Part shown: piece after piece, positions 35,270-43,492 of the stretch
How positions within the stretch are numbered: position 1 is the first letter of the stretch
Layout: each line of letters opens with the position of its first letter
Assembly (NCBI RefSeq): GCF_000172155.1
Contig: NZ_ABIZ01000001.1
Location: 682,001-746,000, forward strand
Source of the DNA: Verrucomicrobium spinosum DSM 4136 = JCM 18804
GTDB taxonomy: Bacteria > Verrucomicrobiota > Verrucomicrobiia > Verrucomicrobiales > Verrucomicrobiaceae
Direction of reading: 5' to 3'
DNA length: 64,000 bases
Program-made: the position numbers and the translations under genes
Notes under the pieces: model-generated
What the model was told of the DNA's origin: nothing
Seen by the model: the letters and a program-made list of their open reading frames with translations, nothing else
Database searches by the model: none

Positions 35270-36571
35270 ATGCAGGTTAGCATCTTTGGACTCGGATATG
35301 TCGGCGCCGTCACCGCAGCCTGTCTTGCGGACAAAGGTCATGGAGTCATCGGAGCCGATGTGCAACAGGCCAAGGTGGATGCCTTTAATGCCGGGGAATC
35401 GCCGATTGTCGAACCCGGTCTGGATGCGCTGATGCAGGCTGCCCGGCAGGGCGGGCGGCTGCGGGCCACCACGGATGTGGCGGAGGCCGTCTCGGAATCG
35501 GAGGTCTCGATTGTCTGTGTGGGCACGCCTTCGCTGGAGTCCGGGCGGCTGAATCTGGACTTCGTGCGGAAGGTCTCCCAGCAACTGGTGGACGCCGTCA
35601 AGGAAAAGGACGGGGCGCACACCATCATCTTCCGCAGCACCATGCTGCCCGGGAGCACCCGCACGATGGTGCACGACTTCTTCCAGCCGCTGCTCGATGC
35701 CGGGCTGGTGACCATCTACTACTGCCCGGAGTTCCTGCGGGAAGGCACGGCGGTGCGGGATTTCCGTGAACCCTCCCTCTGCGTGGTGGGGACTCATGAC
35801 GGCGGTCCTCCCACTGGCACGGAGCCGTTTGAGCTTCTCGGCGAGAATGCCGAGATCCTCGCATGGGAAGGGGCGGAGACCATCAAGTACGCCTGCAACT
35901 ACTTCCACGCGCTCAAGGTGGGGTTTGCCAATGAGATTGGCCGCATCAGCAAGCACCTGGCCGTGGACGGTGCCCGCATCATGGATGTGGTCTGCCGGGA
36001 TGAGAAGCTGAACATCTCCCGTTATTACATGAAGCCCGGCAACCCCTTTGGCGGCTCCTGTCTGCCGAAGGACGTCAGCGCGTTGAGCTCCTTCGCCCGC
36101 ATGGAGGGGGTGAGCCTGCCGGTGCTGGACAGTGTGCTGAGCAGCAACCAATCTCACCTGGATGCGCTGTTGAAGCTCATCACCAGCAAGGGTTCCCGGA
36201 AAGTGGGCATCCTGGGTCTGGCCTTCAAGTCGGATACGGATGACCTGCGGGGCAGTCCGATGGTGGCGGTGGCGGAGACGCTGCTCGGCCGGGGCTACCA
36301 GTTGAGCGTGTACGACCCACAGCTCAACCTCTCCCGTCTGATGGGGGCGAACGAGGCGGAGATGCAGCGCCGCATGCCGCACCTGGCACAACTGCTGCGG
36401 GCCACCGCAGCCGAGGTGGTGGCGCAGAGCGAGGTGGTGATCGCCGCGCAGAAGTGTGCGCCGCTGGAGGAGCTGGCCACGGCAGTGACGGCGGACCATT
36501 GGGTCATCGATGTCAACGGATGGCGGGAGCTCGATACGCTGTCCTGGAAGTACGAGGGCAGCTGCTGGTAG
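35270..36571 (+). CDS. Nucleotide-sugar dehydrogenase, GDP-mannose 6-dehydrogenase (AlgD)-like
   Basis: A 433-residue UDP-glucose/GDP-mannose dehydrogenase family enzyme. The N-terminus is the NAD-binding SIFGLGYVGAVTAACLA, and the catalytic Cys264 lies in NPFGGSCLPKDVSAL. Several stretches read like AlgD (SPIVEPGLDALMQ; VGILGLAFKSDTDDLRGSP; the RYYMKPGNPFGGS approach to the cysteine). It would oxidise a nucleotide hexose twice to the uronic acid, supplying an acidic building block. GDP-mannose is the most likely substrate by resemblance, but UDP-sugars are not excluded. Confidence 0.88.
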   Translation: MQVSIFGLGYVGAVTAACLADKGHGVIGADVQQAKVDAFNAGESPIVEPGLDALMQAARQGGRLRATTDVAEAVSESEVSIVCVGTPSLESGRLNLDFVRKVSQQLVDAVKEKDGAHTIIFRSTMLPGSTRTMVHDFFQPLLDAGLVTIYYCPEFLREGTAVRDFREPSLCVVGTHDGGPPTGTEPFELLGENAEILAWEGAETIKYACNYFHALKVGFANEIGRISKHLAVDGARIMDVVCRDEKLNISRYYMKPGNPFGGSCLPKDVSALSSFARMEGVSLPVLDSVLSSNQSHLDALLKLITSKGSRKVGILGLAFKSDTDDLRGSPMVAVAETLLGRGYQLSVYDPQLNLSRLMGANEAEMQRRMPHLAQLLRATAAEVVAQSEVVIAAQKCAPLEELATAVTADHWVIDVNGWRELDTLSWKYEGSCW

Positions 36572-36576
36572 AGCCC

Positions 36577-37767
36577 ATGTCGAAGCCCCTGCGCATCCTC
36601 ATCATTGTCGAGAACCTGCCGGTGCCTCTGGATCGACGGGTGTGGCAGGAGGCCTGCGCGTTGCGGGATGCCGGGCACGATGTCACGGTGATCTGTCCGC
36701 AGATGCGGGGCTACACCACGCCGGAGGAGATCCTGGATGGCATCCAGATCTACCGGCACTGGATCACCGAGGAGGCCAAGGGCATCAAGGGGTTCCTGGG
36801 AGAGTACGCCAGTGCGTTGTGGGGTGAGCTGGGCTGCGCGCTCAAGGCCTGGCGTCGCAAAGGGTTCGATGTGGTGCATCTGTGCAATCCGCCTGATCTG
36901 CTGTTTCTGGTAGCCCTGCCCTTCAAGTTGATCGGAGGCGTGAAGGTCATCTTCGATGTGCATGACCTTTGGCCTGAGATGTTCGAGGCCAAGTTTGGCC
37001 GGCGGGGGCTGCTCTACTGGGCGGTCCGAATGGCGGAGCGCTGTACTCTGGCTGTCGCGGATGTGGTCATGGCCACGAACCAGAGCGTGCTGGCGGCAGT
37101 GAAGCGGCGTGGCGGGAAAAAGGACGACGAGGTCTTTGTGGTCCGCACCGCGCCGAACCGTCTCAACACCTCGCTTCCCGCTGACGAGGGCCTCAGGAAG
37201 GGGCGCAAGCATCTGGTCGGATACATCGGGGTGATGGGCAATGCCGATGGCGTGAACTATCTGGTGGATGCCGCCCGCTACATCGTGCAGGACCGCAGGC
37301 GGAATGACGTGCAGTTCCTGCTGATGGGGTCTGGCCCCGAGCATGCGGATTTGGTGAAACAACGCGACGCGCTGGGCCTGCAGGATCATGTGGACATGCC
37401 GGGGCGGGTCAGCAACGAGTTCCTTTTCACCGGGCTGAAGACGATGGACCTGGGCGTGGCGTGTGATCCCATCAACGACTACAACGACCATTGCACCATG
37501 AACAAGACGCTGGAGTACATGGCGTTTGGCAAGGCGCAGGTCATGTTCGGCACGCGGGAGGGGCGTTATTCCGCCGGAGGGGCGGCCCGCTACGTGATGG
37601 AGAACTCCGCGGAGCGTCTGGGGGATGCGATCCTGGAGATGCTGGACGATCCTGTTGAGAGCGCACAACTGGGGCGCATCGGCTACGACCGTCTGACCCG
37701 GGAGCTGAGCTGGGAGAAGTCCGTCGAGCAGTTGCTGGCGGCCTATGAGCGGGCGCTGCAGCCCTGA
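36577..37767 (+). CDS. Glycosyltransferase family 4
   Basis: A 396-residue GT-B enzyme starting MSKPLRILIIVENLPVPLDR. It has the RRVWQEACALRDAGHDV and DVHDLWPEMFEAKFG segments seen in GT4 enzymes of capsule clusters. The nucleotide-sugar domain has VGYIGVMGNADGVNYLV and NKTLEYMAFGKA, a variant of the usual EX7E region. The ATG at 36577 is five bases after the dehydrogenase stop; the longer upstream frame lies inside that gene. Confidence 0.9.
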   Translation: MSKPLRILIIVENLPVPLDRRVWQEACALRDAGHDVTVICPQMRGYTTPEEILDGIQIYRHWITEEAKGIKGFLGEYASALWGELGCALKAWRRKGFDVVHLCNPPDLLFLVALPFKLIGGVKVIFDVHDLWPEMFEAKFGRRGLLYWAVRMAERCTLAVADVVMATNQSVLAAVKRRGGKKDDEVFVVRTAPNRLNTSLPADEGLRKGRKHLVGYIGVMGNADGVNYLVDAARYIVQDRRRNDVQFLLMGSGPEHADLVKQRDALGLQDHVDMPGRVSNEFLFTGLKTMDLGVACDPINDYNDHCTMNKTLEYMAFGKAQVMFGTREGRYSAGGAARYVMENSAERLGDAILEMLDDPVESAQLGRIGYDRLTRELSWEKSVEQLLAAYERALQP

Positions 37768-37782
37768 GGCGACAAAGGAACC

Positions 37783-39678
37783 ATGGCCGCACGATTCATC
37801 ACTGCCGTCATCGTCGGGCTCTTCCTGCTGGGCCTGCTGCTGACGGGCGTGCTGGGCACAGAGACGCGGTTGCTCTTCTACTGGCCTGCCTGCGTGGCAC
37901 TGGGGCTTGCGGCCGTGGGGGCGTCACTAAGATGGCGCTGGCGGCTGAAGTTTGCGCCCGCGGACGTCTGCCTGGCGTCAGTGCTGGTGCTGGCGGTCTA
38001 TTTTGTCGGTCGGCAGCTGACATCGCCCGTGGTGACTCATGCGCGGGAGGATCTCTTCATCCTGCTGGGCTGTCTGGTCACCTACACGCTCTCGGCCACG
38101 GTGTTGAGCCATCCTGGAGCGAGGCTGTGGGTTCTAGGAGTATTGCTTTTCACCACGCTGGGAAATCTGGTGGTGGGCTTCATTCATTTCTCGGGCCGGT
38201 GGTCGTTTCACGTGGTGCCCAGCTACATGCGTGCCTTCGGCGAGGAGCAACGCATCGGCGGATTTTACAACAACCCCAACCACCTTGCGGCCTTCCTGAC
38301 GATGATGTCCCTGGTGCTGGCCGGGATGGCGTTGTTCGGCCGTGGAGGGGCGGCCAGGAAGCTGCTCCTGGGATTTGTCGCCCTGTCGGCCGCGATTGGC
38401 GTGGCGCTGACGGTCAGCCGGGGTGCCCTGGTGGGACTGGCCGCCGGCGGGGTGGTGCTGGCGGCGTTGAGCCTTTTCATCTTGTGGAAGACCTACCCGC
38501 ATCTGGTCGGGAAGCTGCTGGTCGCGACGGCGGTGGTGCTGGCCATGGGGGGCATGGTGCTCTTTGGCGTGTTCTCAGAGCAGTTGCAGCGTCGCTTTGG
38601 CATGTCGGCGTTTTCTGAGGGGGAGCCCCGCATGCAGATCTGGAAGGCGGCGCTGGAGCAGCATCAGACGCATCCCCTGATCGGCGCGGGAGCCCGCATG
38701 TTCTATGAAGGGTGCGTGACCTACCGCCAGGCCATCGCGCCCCTCTGGCTCCAGGAGGCGGAGTTTGTACACAATGAATGGCTGCAGACACTGGCGGACT
38801 ACGGCTGGGTGGGGCTGGGGCTGGTGATCGCGGTTCTAGGCATTCACCTGCGCAATGTGGCCGGATTCCTCCGGTGGTTCGTCACAGACAAGTTCGACCG
38901 CACCGCCACGGTCATGAGCAACGGGCTCGGACTCGCCGTCGGTGCCGCGGCTGCCATTGTGGCCACCATGGCGCATGCAGGGTTTGAGTTTCACTTTCAC
39001 GTGGCGGCACCGGCCCTGCTTGCTGCCTATCTGCTGGGGGTGCTGGCCAATCCGGGATTCTCTCCCGAGGGGTGGAAGCCGTTGCGCGTGCCCGGGTGCC
39101 GGCCGTTGTTGAAGTTCGCGCTCTTCGCCGCCGGAGCGGTCATGCTCTTCGGTTCATGGAAATATGGCCGTGCCGAATTCTACGCGGAAAAGGCCTCGCT
39201 GCTTGAGAAGGACAAGAGCCCGGAGGTGACGATGGAGCGGCTCGACTGGCTGACCCGTGCGGCAGAGCTCGATCCTGAGAACGGAGACTACTGGTACCAG
39301 CGCGGTCTGGTGCGGCTTGAGACTGCGGCTGGCCAGCCCGAGACCCTGGCGAAGAGTCTGTTGAAAAGAGGGGCAGAGGACCTGGATCGTGCGCACCGCC
39401 TCAATCCCTATAGCATGTACCCTTCCCTGGCGCTGGCCGACGCGTACGACGCCCTTGATGAACCCACGCGGGCAGTGCAGGCCATTGATGATGCGCTCCG
39501 CGTCGCGCCGCTGTATGAGATGCCCCGGCTGGCCTATGCCCTTCATCTGCACCGCCAGCGGCGCTGGGCAGAGGCGGAGGAGGCCTACTTCTGGGCGGAT
39601 CAGGCGGCAGCCGGACGGACAGGGGAGGCGCACCCGTTTTACTTGAGGATGCTCAAGGACGCTGCCGCAGCCCCGTAG
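37783..39678 (+). CDS. O-antigen-ligase-like membrane protein with C-terminal TPR-like domain
   Basis: A 631-residue protein. Residues 1-460 hold about 11-12 membrane spans with O-antigen ligase landmarks: GGFYNNPNHLAAFLTMM and, after the large periplasmic loop, EFVHNEWLQTLADYGWVGLG. Residues 470-620 form helical repeats like TPRs (AELDPENGDYWYQRGLVRLE; LALADAYDALDEPTRAVQAI). Several Wzy/ligase proteins carry such tails, which may recruit partners. It ends the cluster, followed by a terminator at 39716. With the protein at 14596 it makes two ligase/polymerase-like proteins in one locus. Confidence 0.85.
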   Translation: MAARFITAVIVGLFLLGLLLTGVLGTETRLLFYWPACVALGLAAVGASLRWRWRLKFAPADVCLASVLVLAVYFVGRQLTSPVVTHAREDLFILLGCLVTYTLSATVLSHPGARLWVLGVLLFTTLGNLVVGFIHFSGRWSFHVVPSYMRAFGEEQRIGGFYNNPNHLAAFLTMMSLVLAGMALFGRGGAARKLLLGFVALSAAIGVALTVSRGALVGLAAGGVVLAALSLFILWKTYPHLVGKLLVATAVVLAMGGMVLFGVFSEQLQRRFGMSAFSEGEPRMQIWKAALEQHQTHPLIGAGARMFYEGCVTYRQAIAPLWLQEAEFVHNEWLQTLADYGWVGLGLVIAVLGIHLRNVAGFLRWFVTDKFDRTATVMSNGLGLAVGAAAAIVATMAHAGFEFHFHVAAPALLAAYLLGVLANPGFSPEGWKPLRVPGCRPLLKFALFAAGAVMLFGSWKYGRAEFYAEKASLLEKDKSPEVTMERLDWLTRAAELDPENGDYWYQRGLVRLETAAGQPETLAKSLLKRGAEDLDRAHRLNPYSMYPSLALADAYDALDEPTRAVQAIDDALRVAPLYEMPRLAYALHLHRQRRWAEAEEAYFWADQAAAGRTGEAHPFYLRMLKDAAAAP

Positions 39679-39715
39679 CGGTCGCTTCAAGGTCTTCAAC
39701 ATCACACCCAAATGG

Positions 39716-39739
39716 GGCCGGGGCGTTGCCCGGCCTTTT
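39716..39739 (+). terminator. Rho-independent terminator closing the polysaccharide cluster
   Basis: GGCCGGGC-GTT-GCCCGGCC forms a perfect eight-pair G+C-rich stem with a three-base loop, followed directly by TTTTT. It lies 38 bases after the stop of the O-antigen-ligase-like gene and 60 bases before prs. Confidence 0.85.
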
Positions 39740-39798
39740 TCGTTTCCCTGCATCGCCGGGTTGATTTGTCAGGGAATCTTTGTTCACTGCCTTCGTTC

Positions 39799-40737
39799 AT
39801 GAACAACAAGCTCCGAATCCTCAGCGGTACTGCCCATCCTGCCTTGTCCCAAGCCATCGCGGACAACCTGGGGGTGCCCTTGGGTTCAGCAGTGGTTGAG
39901 ACCTTCCCGGACGGCGAGACCTTCGTGCAGATCAACGAGAACATTCGTGGGCGTGACGTCTTCATCGTGCAGCCGACCTGCCCACCGGCCAACCAGAACC
40001 TGATGGAGCTGCTCATCATGGTGGATGCCGTCCGCCGCGCCAGTGCGCACCGCATCACCGCCGTGCTGCCGTTCTTCGGCTATGCCCGTCAGGACCGCAA
40101 GGACCGCCCCCGTGTGCCCATCACCGCCAAGCTGGTGGCCAACCTGCTGGTGGCTGCCGGGGTGAACCGCGTGCTCACCATGGACCTGCACGCTGGCCAG
40201 ATTCAGGGCTTCTTCGACATCCCGGTGGATCATCTGTACGCTTCCCCTGTGCTCATCAAGGCCATCCGCGAGCGGGGCTTGGAGGACATCGTCGTCGTAT
40301 CACCCGACGTTGGCGGTTTGAAGATGTCCCACGCTTATGCGAAGGCCCTGGGCGCTCCGTTTGCCATTGTCGCCAAGAATCGCATCAGCGCTGAAGAAGT
40401 GGAGGCTCTGAGCGTGATCGGCGATGTGAAGGATCGCAATGTTCTGCTCGTGGATGACCTTACGGAATCCGCCGGCACCCTCACTGCGGCGGCCCGGTTG
40501 CTGGCGGAGAAAGGGGCCAAGAACATCTACGCGGGCGTTTCCCACGGCGTCCTGAGTGAAAAAGGGCACGAGCGCCTGAAAAATTCACCGATTATCGAGC
40601 TCTTTTCCACGGATTCCGTTCCGCAGGCACATGGCAATAAAGTCACCGTATTGAGTGTGGCACCTCTGCTGGGCGAGGCGATTAAACGCATCCATTCGGA
40701 TGAGTCGGTGACGTCACTCTTTGACATCAGGGGTTGA
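39799..40737 (+). CDS. prs: Ribose-phosphate pyrophosphokinase (PRPP synthase)
   Basis: A 312-residue PRPP synthase of normal length: FPDGETFVQINENIRGRDVF, the ATP-site motif GYARQDRKDRPRVPIT, MDLHAGQIQGFFDIPVDHL and VVSPDVGG. It makes 5-phosphoribosyl diphosphate from ribose 5-phosphate and ATP for nucleotide, His and Trp synthesis. The PRPP loop reads DDLTESAGTL rather than the canonical DD-x-IDTAGT, so one of the usual acidic residues is Glu. The ATG at 39799 gives the family start; the frame is open upstream through the terminator, which is not coding. Confidence 0.94.
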   Translation: MNNKLRILSGTAHPALSQAIADNLGVPLGSAVVETFPDGETFVQINENIRGRDVFIVQPTCPPANQNLMELLIMVDAVRRASAHRITAVLPFFGYARQDRKDRPRVPITAKLVANLLVAAGVNRVLTMDLHAGQIQGFFDIPVDHLYASPVLIKAIRERGLEDIVVVSPDVGGLKMSHAYAKALGAPFAIVAKNRISAEEVEALSVIGDVKDRNVLLVDDLTESAGTLTAAARLLAEKGAKNIYAGVSHGVLSEKGHERLKNSPIIELFSTDSVPQAHGNKVTVLSVAPLLGEAIKRIHSDESVTSLFDIRG

Positions 40738-40761
40738 CAGTTTTCGGAAAGCGGGTAGCTT
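40734..40761 (+). promoter_or_regulatory. Probable promoter of the rplY-pth-rpsF run
   Basis: A perfect -35 TTGACA at 40734-40739 is followed after 16 bases by TAGCTT at 40756-40761. The start of transcription would leave a leader of about 40 bases before rplY, with AGGAG close to the ATG. The -10 also lies in a small GCGGG...CCCGC hairpin followed by TTTT that might instead end prs transcription. Confidence 0.45.
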
Positions 40762-40806
40762 CCCCGCCCTTTTCCCAAAACCGATATACCTCAGGAGACC
40801 TCGATC

Positions 40807-41481
40807 ATGGCCAAAATTCTCGATTTGCAAGCCAAGGTGCGCACCGCCGAAGGCACCAGTGCCGTCAAGCGCCTGCGCAAGGCCGGCAGCATCCCTGCCG
40901 TCATCTATGGCAAGAAGCACTCGAACGCCAAGGTCGAAGTGAACAGCAAGACGTTCACCGCCATCATCGAGCACAGCGCCTCCGACAACATCCTCGTCAA
41001 CCTGAAGATCGACGGTGAAGCCAATGACGCTCTCGCCCTGGTTCAGGAAGTGCAGCACGACTACCTTCGTGGTGGCATCCTTCACGTTGATTTCCACGCG
41101 GTGGCCGCTGATGAAGACATTCACGCCGCCGTGCCGGTGGTGCTTAGCGGTATTGAAGCTGCTGAGAAAAAAGGCGGCAAGCTCGAGTTCGTGCTTCACA
41201 GCCTCGAAGTGCATTGCCTTCCCAAGGATCTTCCTGAGTCCATCGCTCTTGACGTGTCCTATCTGAACGTCGGCGAAGCCACTCACGTTAGCGAGCTCGC
41301 TCTTCCTGAAGGCGTCTCCTCCAAGCTGGAAGGCGACGTGGTCGTGGCCATCTTGAAAGAGCCTCTCGTGGCTGAAGAAGCTCCCGCTCCTGCCGCTGAC
41401 GCCAAGGCTCCTGCCAAAGGCAAGGGTGCCCCGGCAGCCAAGGCCGCCGCTCCGGCTGCAAAGCCCGCCGGCAAGAAGTAA
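40807..41481 (+). CDS. rplY: Ribosomal protein L25 / general stress protein Ctc
   Basis: A 224-residue long-form L25 (Ctc/TL5 type): an N-terminal 5S-rRNA-binding domain (LQAKVRTAEGTSAVKRLRKA, IPAVIYGKKH) and a C-terminal beta domain, then an Ala/Pro/Lys-rich tail. It binds 5S rRNA in the large ribosomal subunit. The ATG at 40807 has AGGAG upstream. The order prs - rplY/ctc - pth is a common bacterial arrangement. Confidence 0.94.
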   Translation: MAKILDLQAKVRTAEGTSAVKRLRKAGSIPAVIYGKKHSNAKVEVNSKTFTAIIEHSASDNILVNLKIDGEANDALALVQEVQHDYLRGGILHVDFHAVAADEDIHAAVPVVLSGIEAAEKKGGKLEFVLHSLEVHCLPKDLPESIALDVSYLNVGEATHVSELALPEGVSSKLEGDVVVAILKEPLVAEEAPAPAADAKAPAKGKGAPAAKAAAPAAKPAGKK

Positions 41482-41501
41482 TCATCTTCTTTTGACTGGA
41501 T

Positions 41502-42131
41502 GTGTCCGGGGGTGGCCAAAAATTGTTGATACGGCCGAGATTGATTGTCGGCTTAGGCAACCCCGGACGCGAGTACGCCGATACGCGCCACAACATTGGA
41601 TTCATGGTCGTGGACGCGCTCGCCGGTCAATTCTCCGCCTCTTGGGGGCACGAGAAGCGCTGGGATTGTGCCCTCGCCAAGTTTTCGGGTGGGTGGCTGC
41701 TCAAGCCATTCACTTATATGAATGCCAGCGGCGAGGCGGTGTCATCCGTCTGCCGCTTTTACAAGATTCAGCCGGAGGAGGTGCTCGCCGTCTATGACGA
41801 CGTGGATCTGTCCCTCGGCTCGATGCGTTTCCGGATGAACGGCCGACCAGCCGGTCACAACGGTGTCAGATCTCTGATTTCCCATCTCGGCACGGAGGAG
41901 TTTCCCCGGTTGAAGGTGGGGATTGCCGGGGAGCAGGGCCGTCCCGCGGGTGACCGCATGGTGGGCCATGTGCTGGGTCGCTTCAGCGAGGCTGAGCAGC
42001 CCCTGGTGCAGACCGCCGTGAGCCGGGCCGTGGAGGCCGTGCGCTCCGCGCTCAACACCGGCCTGGAAAACGCGATGAATCTCTACAACCGCAAAGAATC
42101 AACCACGAACCAAACTACGCCAAAACCATGA
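41502..42131 (+). CDS. pth: Peptidyl-tRNA hydrolase
   Basis: A 209-residue Pth with LIVGLGNPGREYADTRHNIGF (the His of RHN is catalytic), LLKPFTYMNASGEAV, VYDDVDLSLGSMRFR and GRPAGHNGVRSLISHLG. It releases peptides from peptidyl-tRNA that drops off the ribosome. The start is taken as GTG at 41502; TTG codons at 41523 and 41526 are alternatives nearer the conserved core. Its stop overlaps the rpsF start (ATGA at 42128-42131). Confidence 0.94.
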   Translation: MSGGGQKLLIRPRLIVGLGNPGREYADTRHNIGFMVVDALAGQFSASWGHEKRWDCALAKFSGGWLLKPFTYMNASGEAVSSVCRFYKIQPEEVLAVYDDVDLSLGSMRFRMNGRPAGHNGVRSLISHLGTEEFPRLKVGIAGEQGRPAGDRMVGHVLGRFSEAEQPLVQTAVSRAVEAVRSALNTGLENAMNLYNRKESTTNQTTPKP

Positions 42132-42412
42132 GCCGCAAATACGAAGCGATGATTGTCCTCGACATGAAGGGCAAAGAGGAAAACGTCGAGACCCTGGTCA
42201 GCCAGCTGGGCCGCGAGTTCGAACAAAACGGTGCCAAGCTCGAGCAGGTGGACAACCTCGGGAAGAAGAAGTTCCCCTATGCCCCGCGTCACGTGGAGTC
42301 CGGCTACTACATCAACTTCCACTTTGAAGCCGCTCCTGAAGCCATCAACGGCCTCCAGACGAAGCTCAAGCTCAACGAGAACATCTATCAGCAGTACTTC
42401 CAGCGCCGCTAA
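42128..42412 (+). CDS. rpsF: Ribosomal protein S6
   Basis: A 94-residue S6 of normal length: KYEAMIVLDMKGKEE, then LEQVDNLGKKKFPYAPRH and YYINFHFEAAPEAI. S6 pairs with S18 in the platform of the small subunit. It is translationally coupled to pth. The partner gene rpsR and rplI, which often follow rpsF and ssb, are not in this window. Confidence 0.95.
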   Translation: MSRKYEAMIVLDMKGKEENVETLVSQLGREFEQNGAKLEQVDNLGKKKFPYAPRHVESGYYINFHFEAAPEAINGLQTKLKLNENIYQQYFQRR

Positions 42413-42610
42413 TTGCGGTGATCTGGGCTGCGTGCTCCTCCGCCCCGTGGGTCCTCGGATCCAGGGCCGGGAAGTGAGGTGCTCGCTGCTGTCTGTTTTG
42501 CAGTTCCTCCAGCGGGCGGATTCATGATCCGCCCCGCCCTCCAGCCAGTTTTCTGCTGTGCCCGGGCTGGTCGTGTCTTGGAGACACGGGTCGTAAACTC
42601 CAAAAACCTG

Positions 42611-42639
42611 TCGCCAAACTAGGCGGCGCCCGCTAACTT
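42611..42639 (+). promoter_or_regulatory. Possible promoter for ssb
   Basis: TCGCCA (42611-42616) and TAACTT (42634-42639), separated by 17 bases, lie just before the ssb start. If used, transcription would begin within a few bases of the ATG. A perfect palindrome at 42514-42534 (GGGCGGAT-TCATG-ATCCGCCC) lies earlier in the same gap but has no T-run. Confidence 0.25.
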
Positions 42640-42648
42640 CACCGCGCT

Positions 42649-43248
42649 ATGGCTTCGTACAACAAAGTGATGCTCATGGGGAATCTCACGCGAGATCCCG
42701 AAGTCCGGTACACCCCCAAAGGCAGCGCTGTGGCTGATTTGGCGATCGCGGTGAACCGTGTGTACACGGCCGAGAATGGCGAAAAGCGTGAGGAAGTGAC
42801 CTACGTGGACGTGGTACTGTGGGCCCGATTGGCGGAGTTGGCCGGTCAGTACCTGCACAAAGGCCGTCCGGTCTTCATTGAAGGCCGTCTTCAGATGGAC
42901 CAGTGGGAAGACAAGCAGACTGGCCAGAAGCGCAGCCGACTGCGCGTGGTGGGCGAGGTGATGCAGTTCCTCGACAGCAAGCGCGAAGGCGGCATGGATG
43001 ACGCCGGCCAGGGTGGCGGCGCAAGCAGCAGCGGTCCCAGCGGCGGCGGCGGTGGCGGTGGCTACCAGCAGCGTCCCCCGCAGCAAGCCCGTGGTGGTGG
43101 TGGTGGTGGTTACGGCGGCGGTGGTGGTGGCGGCAGCTATGGTGCCCGCCCGCCGCAGGGCGGCAATCGTCCGGCTCCCGCAAACAGCGAAGACTTCGGC
43201 GACGGTCCGATCACGGACGGCCTGGAAGACGATGACATCCCGTTTTGA
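42649..43248 (+). CDS. ssb: Single-stranded DNA-binding protein
   Basis: A 199-residue SSB. The OB-fold domain (residues 1-110) begins ASYNKVMLMGNLTRDPEVRY and has VVLWARLAELAGQYLHKGRP; a Gly-rich linker with runs of six or more glycines covers about residues 120-175; the acidic tip EDDDIPF docks partner proteins. It coats single-stranded DNA in replication and repair. The Gly linker is coded by long GGT/GGC runs, a likely spot for slippage. The gene stands alone between a 236-base gap and a terminator. Confidence 0.95.
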   Translation: MASYNKVMLMGNLTRDPEVRYTPKGSAVADLAIAVNRVYTAENGEKREEVTYVDVVLWARLAELAGQYLHKGRPVFIEGRLQMDQWEDKQTGQKRSRLRVVGEVMQFLDSKREGGMDDAGQGGGASSSGPSGGGGGGGYQQRPPQQARGGGGGGYGGGGGGGSYGARPPQGGNRPAPANSEDFGDGPITDGLEDDDIPF

Positions 43249-43288
43249 TCGGCGCTCTCGCGATTCGCGATATTGATTTCAAGCAACG

Positions 43289-43320
43289 AAGGACCGGCTT
43301 AGGCCGGTCCTTTGTTGTTT
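43289..43320 (+). terminator. Rho-independent terminator after ssb
   Basis: AAGGACCGGC-TTAG-GCCGGTCCTT forms a perfect ten-pair stem with a four-base loop, followed by a T-rich tail (TGTTGTTTT). It lies 41 bases after the ssb stop. Confidence 0.85.
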
Positions 43321-43492
43321 TAGGGATCGGGGTGTGCCGAAGGCGGAGGCGAAAGGGATGGCGGTGGCAGGATGCTCAGGGTGTTGGCTGGCAGGCGGTT
43401 GTTCCGTCCCTTTGGCGAACTGAGCCGATGGGGACCGTCGGACGACTCCTGTGGCCTCGCTGAAGGGGTAGTCCGAGCCCGCCCGACCGTTC

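Noticed and set aside
40751-40776. GCGGG...CCCGC hairpin with TTTT as a prs terminator
   Set aside because: The stem is only five pairs and overlaps a good -35/-10 pair for rplY, so the promoter reading is preferred.
42514-42534. Perfect palindrome as a terminator after rpsF
   Set aside because: It has no T-run on either side; it may be a protein site or a chance hairpin, so it is only noted.
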